Source: Rallus limicola (lineage: Eukaryota; Chordata; Aves; Gruiformes; Rallidae). From it: a stretch of 64,000 bases of DNA. This document shows positions 24,901 to 36,900 of the stretch, piece after piece. The stretch is taken from positions 78,728,520-78,792,519 of the forward strand of contig JAKCOZ010000001.1 in the NCBI GenBank assembly GCA_022605955.1. The letters run 5' to 3'. Each line of letters opens with the position of its first letter. Positions within the stretch are counted from its first letter, which is position 1. Under the pieces are notes generated by a model. The model was not told the origin of the DNA. It did no database searches and saw nothing but the letters and a program-made list of their open reading frames with translations. The translations under genes and the position numbers were made by a program.

Positions 24901-27900
24901 TGCTGCCTTGGCATCAGCGAGGGAAATGTTGCTGTTTGGGTACAGGTCCTTTAAAAAAAAGTCCTGGTTTATCTTTTGTTTCTAGGAGATAGGCACTCTT
25001 TTCCATATGTACACGCTGTGCTGTGTCTTTCCCTTTCCAGAAGCCATTTCAGCTGGAGCCATGATTTGTTGTGGGGCTTGTTTGGTTTGCTTTTACTTCA
25101 GTGTCCTGAACTGTCACAGAACGTTGCTCTGCCCAGCTCAACAGCTGCCACCTCTCAGCCTGGAGGTGGGTGGAGTAAGTCTTGTTTTCGCAGTTTGTGA
25201 AATATTTTGGGATATAAGGGGTGCTCGTTAAATTACTGATGTTAGCTCTTGGGCATTAAAGACAGATGTGAGCTGCAGCTCTGGATCCTCAGGGCTTTGG
25301 AGGTTCCTTACCTTGGATTTTTTTCATGCAACTCTTACTACAGATTTGAACTCGCTGCAGGAAGGTGGAAGGATTTAGCAGGTGGAAAAAGGGTGACAGC
25401 AAGGCTTTTCTTTGCAACATTATGTACCTGTGAAGCAAATTCAAGTGAGCTTTGGTAGAAAAAGGGGCAAAAGACATGCCTATTTCCTTTGGGAGAATGG
25501 GAAATACCAGAAAAATGTGTTCCTGCCTCTTGACAGAGAATGTTTGCAGGATATGATAAGATTTTGTACAGCTGTGATTCAGGGGACAGTGCAGCTGACA
25601 TCCATTCTTGTGCTTCAGGGAAGATACTTTAGCTTGTAAAGCACCTTATTTCTATTCCTTTTCTCACTTCTGTCTCCATGAAGGGAGGCTGACAGCAGCA
25701 GTGCTGCTTGCTTTTACCCCACAGTGACGCCAGCGCGGGCGCAGTCCTGTCTCTGCAGTGCTGTCAGCTCCTTGGCTGGGCTGCGGTGCTGACAAGCAGG
25801 ACCTCAGCTGATGCAGGACAAGGGAGAGAAGGCAGCAAGGGTGGCACTGCACAATGCTGAGATCTCCAGGCAGCTTCAGTTCGCAGGGAACTGACTGCAA
25901 ACAAAAACCTGGGCATGGCGGGAAAATCCTCTGCCGTGTTTGACGAGGGCTCCCATGTTAGGGTTTGAATGGGAAGCTTCTCCCTTCCCCTCCCATCCTC
26001 CTCTACCTGTGTTGGTGTGGGGTGGTTTCACATAACCCCCCTGTTTATTATGGGTTAGAGCAAGGGGTGAAGGCCATCTCTGACCTTCTCCTTCCCTCAG
26101 CAGTTTGCATGTTAATTAGTTTGTCCCTACGAGACAAGTCCACAGCCTGACAGAGCGGCGATTCAGCGGCCGAACAATGTCTGATTATCCCAGGCTGGGG
26201 AGCAAGGAGCCGGCCCCCGGCACGTGGGCTCAGTGTCCCTGGCCAGATGGCTCCTCGAACTCACTTGGCTGGGCCAGTACTGCTGCTCGGGGATTTTGAC
26301 ACATGTCAGCGGTTTTGGCTGCGCGCTTTTGTCAGCTACCAGCAGCACAGTTGTCTGAACGATGGGGAAGAGTTCCAGGCGTGCGCTGGGCAGTGTCAGC
26401 GGCTCCATGTCCCACGACAAGGCGGTTACCGGTGGCTAAAAGGGAAAACTGGCGTTCATGTGTGGAATGAGATTTTGCACCCTCAGCTTGGCTTCCTTTA
26501 TCCCACATCTGGTTTGGCGACCTGGTGGAGATGTCAGCATCTTAAAAGCACGCCTCTTAAAAGCTTTTCTCTTTACTTTCTGGTGTTTGTACACCAGTGA
26601 AGACTTTTCCTCAGATTGGAGTTTGGATTATGTAGAGCACAGGAGGTGGTAGGAGTCATGCTGGTGGCATGCCACAGGCTATGGCAAGGTCTGGTCCTGC
26701 TCCCGCTTGACTCAGAGAGAGACCTTGGGCCACTGCTTTTTCCACATCCTTCTCCCCTCAGTGGTTAAATGATGCTGGTATCATCTTTGCTTTGGTACAA
26801 GGTTCTTATCATCATCATCATTATTATTAAATATGGAGGGTCTGAGCTGTTTTCATCACCCAGTGCTGAAAGGGAAGGTCTTGCAGCTGTGGGTAGTGCC
26901 ACACCAGATGACACTGAGGGCAGAAAAGGATGGTGCTCACCCGGGTTGCCTCTTTCAGCAATAATAAGAGCCTCAGAGGGAGGTGTGAGGAACACCAGGG
27001 CAGCATGACATACCTAGAGAGGAAGGTTTCTTGTGTTTCCTTCTGAGTTAGCGAGGTCTCTGCCCTGATACGTGATGCCTCAGCTTTGAAGAGAACATTA
27101 CAGCCATTTACCACCTAACCCCTGGGTCTAGGAAATAGGAAAAACAATGCAGCATCTATCTGAAATAGCAGAAGAGATTACCCTAACCCGGAATTTGGCC
27201 AGGATGCTGTCTTTAGTTCTGCTAATCTTGCAGAAAAAAGAAAAAGAAGAAAAAAAAAAAAAGTGCTACAAAGACTTTCTGCAAGAGCAAAATCTTCATT
27301 TAATAGTCTCTCATTTAGAAGGGAGAATATGCGCTAACACAGCTTTCTCTTTGCACACCATGGGACATGTCTCGTTGTCAGCTCATGGGAAGGACTGCCC
27401 CTTTTGAATCACCATCAGCAGTTCAATTGATTCTGGCTTTGGATCCAGTCGCAACATCAGGTTATTGATAGAAGCTAATGATCCTGCATCCAAATAAACA
27501 GCTGGGAGGGACAAAGTATGGCAGAGAGATTAAAAAGGAGACTTGAGGGAAGGGAATAAGGACAAAGGTGGAGTGGAGAAAGCATGAGAGGAAATTCCAA
27601 CATATTGGAAGGGTCAGGTTGGAAAAACTAGTCTGAGAACAAAATCGAGTGCATTTGAACTGTAGCCTGGCAGTGAATGGTAGAAGAGAGAGTGGGAGAA
27701 AAAATCAAAATCATTGCAGCTTTGGTAGTAGGGGTAGAGCAGATGAGGAGATGCTTTTCTGGGCACAGTTATCCAGAGGATAGACAGGAATAGTGTTCCT
27801 CTGAAACAGTGGAAAGGGGAGGAAGATGTTCAATAATGCCAACAGCTCTTGTTATCCAAAAATCCTTTTCCAGATCTTACCCAAAACTGAACCAGGGCAA

Positions 27901-30900
27901 GAGCTGAAGGAATTGTTTCTGGATCCTTTCAGCCCTTTAAACGAGCCTTGTTTTGGAAAGTGTGAGGAGATGTCACTGAGTTTCTGCACTGCAAGTGATG
28001 CATTTTTTCATCAGCTAGCTATGAGTTTTTTTCATTCTTCCCTTTGGTCCCTAACTGATATTAAAATGAGTTTCAGTCTCTGATCAGTTCCAGAGTCTAT
28101 GGGTATGAGCAAGAGCAGCTTTATCTCTCTTGGATAAACTTTAGTGCTTAATGTTTAAACATGCTCAGCTTCATTGCCTGCTGAGAGTATGCAGTGCCTC
28201 AGCTTCCTTTGCTTTGGAAGCCTGTGCTATGAATCAAAACTTCTCTGATTTTACAGTCTCCAATAAGTTCCAGCTCTTAGATCACGCAGTTTGTCCCACT
28301 TTGAGATAGGCCTGTGCAGGGAGATGGTGAGTTTTCTTTCCCTCTGAAATCCATCAGCCATGTGCTAACATCAGGACGCAGGTCTTGACCTGAAGCGTGC
28401 GGCTCAGCTGCGTTGGCTGCGGAGAACTGCAGAGGCAAAGAGGTGATTGACTTATACAGCAGCACCGTAGCTATCAAAATGTAAGGAAGTTTGATTAAGT
28501 ATGATCTCAACGCCCTTTTCCTGCAACGCCCCTCCTTGTGTTTGCAATGTGTTTGTTAGTGTCTCAAAGCCCTTAGTACAGCAAGATCCAGGAGTCAGAA
28601 AGACAAAAGAAACACAGGCCAGAAAACCAACTCCTTGTCATTTGCCTTTGAAGAAACACAGTGCATTACAGGATTGTTTTTTCGTTGCTTCCTTTTTCCT
28701 TGCTTCCCCCAATCTTTGTTATTCCCAGCAATGACCATATTTACTTATTTGCCTCTTCCCAAACCACTGGACAGTCAGGGGCTTCATCAGGGAGCAGTTT
28801 AGCAGGGCTGACAGAGTGGGCAAGAACAATGGGGCTTTAATCAGGGCGCCTCCAGCAGCCGCTGCTGGCCAGAGGTTCTTCTGAATTCCCAACATGGAAC
28901 AGTTGCCTCTTTCACAAGCGCCTGTGGGATGAGCAGAGGATTGCTACACCCAAAGCATTTCCATGCAGCAGCGGCTCTCTGAAAGGAAACGCTGCCGAGG
29001 ACACCGCCTGCAGCGCCCCAAGCTACTGGGGTGTCCAGCATGAGAGCTGCTTTCTTCCAGGCCTGGGCTGTGTTTGCCTTCCACATGCAAGCTGCGAATA
29101 GCTCAAGTCTGGAAAGCGTTTAGGAAAGCATCTAACTTTTCTCTTAAAGGAGAAAAAAAGAAAAAGATGGGGGGGAGGGAAAAAAGAAAACTTTGGGGTA
29201 ATGAAATAGTTTCCAATGACTTGATGCAGCGTGGCCAAACCATTTGCAATAATTTCCTTTAAATGCCTTTTATATAGAAAGAATTAAATATGTAATCATG
29301 AATCAGGAAGCAGTCATCCTGCCAGCCAGTGACATGTACAGAGAGATCAGAGCAAAGTGAGAAAGACACAGAACAGCAGGAGACTTGCAAACCCCTTTTT
29401 TAGCCCTCTCTTTTTCTTCCTCTTTTTGTTTAGTGTACGTATCCATGCAGTACTAACATTTCTTACCCAAAACCTGTGGGAATCTCCTGCTGTTCCTTGT
29501 CTCTCCGATGGCAGCCCTAAACCTTCCTGTCTCGATGTGTCTCATCTGTCTGTGTTTCCTGATGGATTTTTCAGTCCCCAGATGTTTGGATACCTGATTC
29601 ATCTCAAAGGAGGCTGTGAAGCATTAAGTGTTTTTAAATACCCAGCTTTATAATTTCTTTGTTTAACTTTGCAACATTCTGAACTCATATAAGGCAATAA
29701 TAAAAATCACTGCTGTTTTCCTTCGAACGATTTTGCTGTGCTGCTTCTAAATTTGTGTGCGCAGTGGCTTTTGCCTTTGTGCCAGCAAGGTTATAACATT
29801 CTTGTTTCCCAGATTCATATTTTTCCAATTCTCTTTTCCAAACCCTCTATAAAGCTTCCTGCTAGGAGTGCCCAGGCTGTTGTGTAAAAAAGGGCTGAGG
29901 TGCTACCAAGTGCTACCAAATCAAAGTTAAGAAGTTTCCCTGACAAAACCTGAGATCAAGACTCTGTGTCTACAAAGGTCTAGAGGGCTATAAAGGTCTA
30001 GAGGGCTACAAAGCTCACTTGAGTTTCACCTGAGTTTTGCATATCTCAGGAACCTGCTTGGGTTACAATCTGGAGGTCTGACACTGGCCTCAGCTGTCTC
30101 CTGCCCAAGGTGGGACATGAAGATGCCTGTCTAAATCCCAGCTCGTTTTGAACTGGTTCTTTTCAGATTGCTCTGACCAGGGCTGGATTTGAAATTCAGA
30201 CACCTGAGTTCAATTTCCCTGAAATCCGGGGTGTTTAGCTGCAGGGTTTTTATCTGAGTCTGTCTCTAACCTGGCTCAATGGAAAGGGAGAGTAAATGCT
30301 ACAGGCCAGGAGACTACAGATGCAAAAAATTATAGGCTTTAAAATGTCACTAGCTGAGCACATAATGGATATTCTTTGGATTTTATGATTAGCTGTTGTG
30401 TTTTCTAAGCCAATGCTGCCTTCCTGATACGATTTATAAGGGAGTTTTAGGTTGCAGCCAGTCAAGCCAGATTCAAAAGTGGATTCCCTGGGAAGGCCAC
30501 TATCTTTTGCAACACTTCCTTTGTTCCTTCTGAGCAGGACAAGCTTGCTGATGTACACCTGAATGTGACTCCCACTCGCTCTGCCATCTTCCCTTTCAGC
30601 CTGAGTCCAACAAGACATCATCCACCCAAATGTTTGCTTGCATACTGCAAAACCAGGGGGGTTATGAAACATACTATGCTGCCAAATTATGACATTATAC
30701 CCAGAATTTCAGCTGAAGGGTAGTGTGTTATGTGTGGGATTCATACAACTGACCCCCATCTTTATCCAGAGCCATCCTAAAACCTGGGATGGCCCAAATG
30801 CTGCATGTGAAACTGGACTCGAACTCTACATGAGATTTTCTGTGCCCAGGGGACATGGGCATCGGTCTATATTCCACAGCAGCTGTGTCTGCACTTCATG

Positions 30901-33900
30901 CATTCGTGTCTCCTTGAAGCCCCTTTCCTGCTCTGCTTAGGTCAGCCAGAGGCACAGCTGGCCTGCCTGAATGTCCCCTGCCCAGCTGTCCTCTGGTGTA
31001 TGAAGCTGTGGAGTAGAAGAGAATGTGCAGGACTGTGTGGCAGAGTTGGATGGAGCAGGGCTGTACAAGCCAGGGGATCTGGTTAGGATCCTACATCTTG
31101 TCTGCACAGTTGCACCACAGGCCTTCCCTTAGCATGTGGCTTTTGTCACCCCGTGTCCTTCCAACTGCTCCAAAACACAGGGTGCCTCACAGTGGGACAC
31201 AAGAAGTATACGGGATTTGCGTGCTGGCATAAAAAGGGTGTCTTCATTTTGTTACTGTGGCTCAGAAAAGAGTTTCCAGCACCTTGCAACACTCTGACAC
31301 CACACTGCCTCTGACCATTGAGCTCCTCCAGAAGCACAGGCAGGCTGCATGGCATCTGGCCAGCTTCTGACCTCACTGACATGAGCATAAATCTGGGAAG
31401 CTACAGCCAACTGGTGTGGAAGTACTTCAAATCTGCATATACAGCAAGTGTCCCCAGCTGTAAGGGAGCTTATGATTTAGGGTGGCACAACAGAAGAACA
31501 AAAGCAATGTCTATGTGACGTGGGTACTTGCAAATCCGTGACAAAGTGCTTCTGCAACATCCACACTTTCCCTGTTACCCCCCAGAGAGACACAAATTAG
31601 CTCCAGGGAAGTCCAAGGACTGCATCAGAACACAACTGATGCCAAGAATGAAAAAAAAAAGGTCCAAATTTTAGGTGGATTTGTATAGGCAGGTAGCACT
31701 GTTGTGACTTACAGCAGTTGGCACTGAAGATAGTGGTAGCATCAGCTCCAAGAGAAGTAGATTGTTGTTGGCCTAAATCTCTTGAAGGACAAACTGCTGA
31801 GAAAGTATTGGTGAGGTTGGATGTGTATCAGAGGAGCACTCAAGTTGAAAGCTTTGATGACAGTGCCTGGATAGGAGGTTCTGGAGACCTGTAGACAAGA
31901 CATTGTCTGTTTTGAGAGTGCTTGACCACAGAATGAACTTCCTTAAATGAACCCAAGCTGCAGACAAATCTGATCTTCTTTGAGACATGCCGCAGAATTC
32001 CTCATTGGCTGGGGCCCTTTTCTGCTGTAATTGGAGAAAATGAATTAATAATAAACAGTGGGGAAAAGCATTGTGGTAGGAAAAGATGAACTGAACCTGA
32101 GAGGTGCAAAGCAGGGAGCACAAAAGAGCCTCAGCACATTCCTAAACGTGATCACATCACACAATGTGGTGGCTACCAGGGAAGTAGAGTTGTGCAGAGC
32201 TACTGGGGCTCTTCAGGCTAGAAGCCAAACACGTTGTTTCAGAATAGCTGCGAGGCCATGACTGATACTTTGCAGGCAAAGCAGAGAGAGCAGGGCAAGT
32301 GTCCTGGAAGCCCTGAGGGACCCCCTTGGTACAAACACTTCAGGTGGGCAGAGGAATGATGCTAAGGCAACCCTTACTGGGCAGTGCAGGCTAAAAGTGG
32401 TTCCTGTGATGTGGCAGAGAAATATGTCCTCTGGTTGGTAGTTGACTCATAGTCTATCTTTTTCCCCATCCCTCCTGCAAACCGCCCTGTGACGCTGTGG
32501 CAGCGGGCAGACACATTCTGTGGGTACTTCCCCCAGCTCAGGAGGAGCCTGCTGGGCTCCGCGCAGGCTCTCTCTCCTGTGACCCTGCCGGGAACAGCAT
32601 GGGGGCGTCCGGATGGCCACAGCACTGTCTGTCCCTACCCCGCAGCGCAGCCAGCACTGACCAAGAAACAGCCAGCAGCCCGGGAAGTTCCCTGGTCACC
32701 TCAGAGTGGCCCCGGGGGCGTCTGGGAAGGTGACAAGAGATGTCTGGGATAGGACATGCCTTTGTCCCCCCACTTGGGCTGGAGAGAAACAGTCTGTTTC
32801 CAGGTGGAAGTCATCAGAGAGCTAGAACAGTCATGAGGGCTGTGGTCTCTGACATCCCTGCACTCTGTCGGCTTGGGAGTCAACAGCAGTGCATGTATTT
32901 TGAGCCTTCCTCCAGACAAAGAGGGGAATGTCTGAAGGGGTGGATATCCATCCCAATATTCCAGGAGAGCCCTGACTTCCCAGCATGGCTTCCTGTCATC
33001 CTGGCAGCATTGGCAGCTGATGGTTTGGAACAAACAGTCTGCGGATCGCTGTGCAAGCCAGGGCAGCTGGAGGTGGATTTGTTTTCTGTTGATTTCATGG
33101 CAGTGTTGCTGCTTCAGGCCACTGCCTTGGTGTGAGGAACAACAACATCCTAGAGGAGACACCCAGTGAACTGCTGACTGCTCCACAGCTACCCAATCTG
33201 TATGCCCAGCGTGGGAAGCGGTCAGACCACCCCGACGGCATCAACAAAGCCATCATGTTTGCTGACATTTCAAGGGAACAGAGAAGGGAACAAAAGCTGG
33301 GAACAAAAGCTAGGAACAAAAGTCTTTGATCCAGTTTAGAGCTGCAGTTGGAAGATACGGGCCTGAATCGTAAATGCCAGGCCTGAGTGCCTTTTTGCTT
33401 GGGAGGGATTTTAATCTCTGGTCTGGGTCCCGAAGGTTGGGTTTGAGTTTGGTCTTCATGGAAGAAGAATGCCATGTGAAATGAAAGGTAAAGAAAGGAA
33501 ACTGATGGATAGTTGAAAACATGGAAGAAGTCAGAAGACAGGGAATGCAAAAAGTGTGGCATAACTTATCTATGAACAGACAAGACATCTTTTCCAGTGA
33601 GGAAAAGATGCCTCTCCCACCCCAACCAACCTCACTTCCCTGAAATGATCAGAAATAATGCAGTTTCTCCCCACATGGCCCCTGGGCAGCTTCTTGCCAT
33701 TATTGTGGTATTTAGTTATGAGAGAACCATTCAAGAGGAGAAAAAAAGAAAAGTCAGAAGTGAGACCAAGCCACAAAGCATGGATCCAGTTCCAAACATT
33801 CCCAGGCACAGGGGTACTTCAAGTTTGGTCTTTTGGTACAAGGCTAACTCTTGGGACAACCAACCCAATAGTTTGCTCCAAGAATCAGACTGGCAATCTC

Positions 33901-36900
33901 TGACTCAAATTCCTCCTGAGGTTTTAGTCTATGTGCCCAGGTTTTGCCTAGAAGTTTGGGTAGGAAGGATCTTTCTTGTTTGGTAGAAGCCTGGGAAGAA
34001 ACGAGCTTCTTCCAGAAACACACATCAGTGGGAGATTTTTAACTCAACTTTCTGGGTCAGTGATTCTGATAAGCCAGTTGCAACCTCTATGTGATTTACC
34101 AACTTCTGAACTTCTGAAGGTAAGTTTCTGTTTACCAGGAGTTCAAATACAAGAAAACTGTCTGTGTGGTTTAGTTACAGAGTGAGAATCAAAGCCATGG
34201 GCTCTTCCACTAACTCACTGCATGACCTCAGGCTGCCAACTAATCTCTGTTTCTCATTTTTTGCACCTATGGGATGAGAACAATACTTGCCCTCTGTTAA
34301 TTCATGACTCCTTGCCAAGGGGTTAGATTTTTGCTGACGGAAGCAAAGCACATTCTGTGAGACTGCGCTGGGGTTTTATACTCACAATGGGGGATGTGAG
34401 ATACAAGCAAGATTTCAAATGAGGGTTTTTTTGTATCCCGGGGGTTAAAAAGCAAACCCTAGGACACTCGCCTCTTTTTTCTCTCATTCATTGACAAGAA
34501 ACATACATAACATTCTGGGCTTCAGCTTGAAAGGCATGGTGCTGCCATCCTCAGAAGTGTACAGAGAGGAGCAAACACGAGCCAGACTCTGATATCACTC
34601 GATATTCATTAGAGCCAGTTCCTGTTTTGCACTGTGCTCCATCCTTCCCTACCACAAGACTTCCTTTCATCTGAAATCAGAATGAAAAATGTAGAGATTT
34701 CCCTGAAATAAAAATTCTCCAAAAGGTATCACTTGAAATAGTGATATAGAAGTGGATATATTTCACCTTCTAGAAACAATATGTTTGGGTGTTTCTTTGG
34801 TTGAAAAACTCAACCAAATCCCTGTGTTCCCATGAAACATTTAGATTCTGTGAAATGCACACTTTCCCACTGGAAAATCATTCTGCTGGAGGATTTTCAA
34901 GTAGCCTTTCTTCCCGCATGCTTCGGTATCCAATTTAAACTCCAGCTGCTGGTTGCGGTTGTCCCTTGTAGCGAGCGCTGGCACTATATGCTTCCCTTTA
35001 TAATTAACACAGCCAGCTCCTCCAGGGGTTCTCGCTGTGGCTTAAAAGGCATCACCTGATGCCGACATCGGACTGGCGACAGCGGCCTGTGCAGGACTGT
35101 TTGCTTCAGAATAATCTGCCTAATTCTAAATATGCAGGCAGCTTCTGCCTCCTCCCTTGAGAAGGCAATTCCACAATATGACACTATGTCTCGCTCTTAG
35201 GAGGATTTTTCCTACTACTCAACCTAAATTTCCCCTCATAATTTCATTCAGTCACTCCTAGTTACAACCCCTTGATCATCCAGAACAAGCCATTTCCCTT
35301 GGCGGTAGTTAAGCCCCCCATGCAGACCGCTATTGTGCATGTTCGTTCCTCTCCTGGTAATTTGGGGCAGGTCTGCCAATTCACCACCACCACCACTTTG
35401 TTCCCCATTGCGAGTCGGTCCCGGTAGATCATTAAGAGTTCCTGCTCCTTTTCTCTTCCCCCTTCCCATATGCAGCATGGCATCCTGTTTTCCTTGTAAC
35501 TGTAGCCATGCTGTGGGGCTAGAAGATTCAAGGATTTTTCCATTAATAATCCCCACACCCTTTTCCTGGTCAGAACATTGCTTAAGAGGGATTGAGGTAA
35601 TTCATTCACGAATAACAAGCTGTACTAAAAGAGAGTGAGAGCATGATGGGAAAATGTGAGCTCGGTGGAGGCTGCTTCTCTTGCGTGCTCCTTCGTCCAA
35701 GGATTGGGAGATGGAGACCCATCCCGCAAACCACTCACAGGATTTAGCTGCTGGTACCAACTGTTAGGCACTTTCCAGAGAAGCCACTTGGCACTGCACA
35801 GGCTGGAGCTCCCTGAAAAGAAACGGGAGGTCTCCTCTCCCAATCCCCCTTCCTGCTCTTGTGTGCGAGCGGCGGCACAGCTCCAGCTGAGTTTAGCTGT
35901 GCAGGGCTCATCTTCTGCATCTGGGAATTCTTCCCTAAATGTCAGCACTGTGAATTTCAGCAGCCCCAGCTAACTTCTTTTGTGAGAACGTAGGTGGGGT
36001 GGTTTTTTTTTTTTCCTTTGCATCTTACACCCACATCAGCCATCAAGATTTTGCAACTGCACCTTGAGTAAGAATTTCTTCTTGTGAGGAAAACTAAGCC
36101 CTGGTTCACCCTCTTGCAACTCAGACAGCTCTGCCAGACTCGGGGCCACATCTGCTGCTGGCTACGGTTGCATAAAGCTGGAGTAATTTTGTCAGCTTCT
36201 GTGGCAATTTATGCCCAGAGATTGGAAGTGTAACCCTTTGCTTAGTGAGACGGGAAGGTGACCAGGCAACAGATAGAAAAAGGAGAAAATCACTTTATAA
36301 CAATATTGAAACATATGTGAAACTCATCCTCGGAAGACCCATTAGGAGCAGTAGTTGAGACTCAAAGGTCCTCTTTTGGCCATTGCTAGGGGACTTGACT
36401 GGTTTGGTTATTGCTAGGGACCCCTTAGTAAAACCCCTCCCTAGTCCACTCTTTTTGGCTGTAATTTTAGGTGTGATATAGAGAAAATGTGGGGAATCTA
36501 CTTCCCCAATTGTTCCCTAGATAAGGGAAACCTCTACTTGCAGGGGAATGTGTTGTAACGAAAGCTAGCTCCTCACCCTGTGCTGGAGGCTGTGTGGGCT
36601 GTGTGCTGAAATGCTATGGAGGGCAAGCAATGCTGCTCCTTGAGTTTTGTGTCCCCACCATGGTGATCACCTGTTCCCAGGATGTTTCAGCAAACTGATA
36701 ACCTCCTGGTGGGAGCTGGGACAAGCCGATCAGCTTCTGCAGCGGGACAGATGGAAACTTGGAATGCCACAGACTGGGGGATGTCAGAAATGGTGTTTGG
36801 TTAGGTTTTCCCTTCTCTGCTTGGTGCAGCAGCTAATTCAATAGCAGTCTGAGGAGCTGAAGTGCTTCAGCTTGGCATAAACCGTGTCTGCAGTCGTAGT

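Noticed and set aside
32701..33562. Two minus-strand ORFs (161 and 155 codons) in intron 1
   Set aside because: The encoded sequences show no domain and overlap unrelated plus-strand frames; treated as chance.
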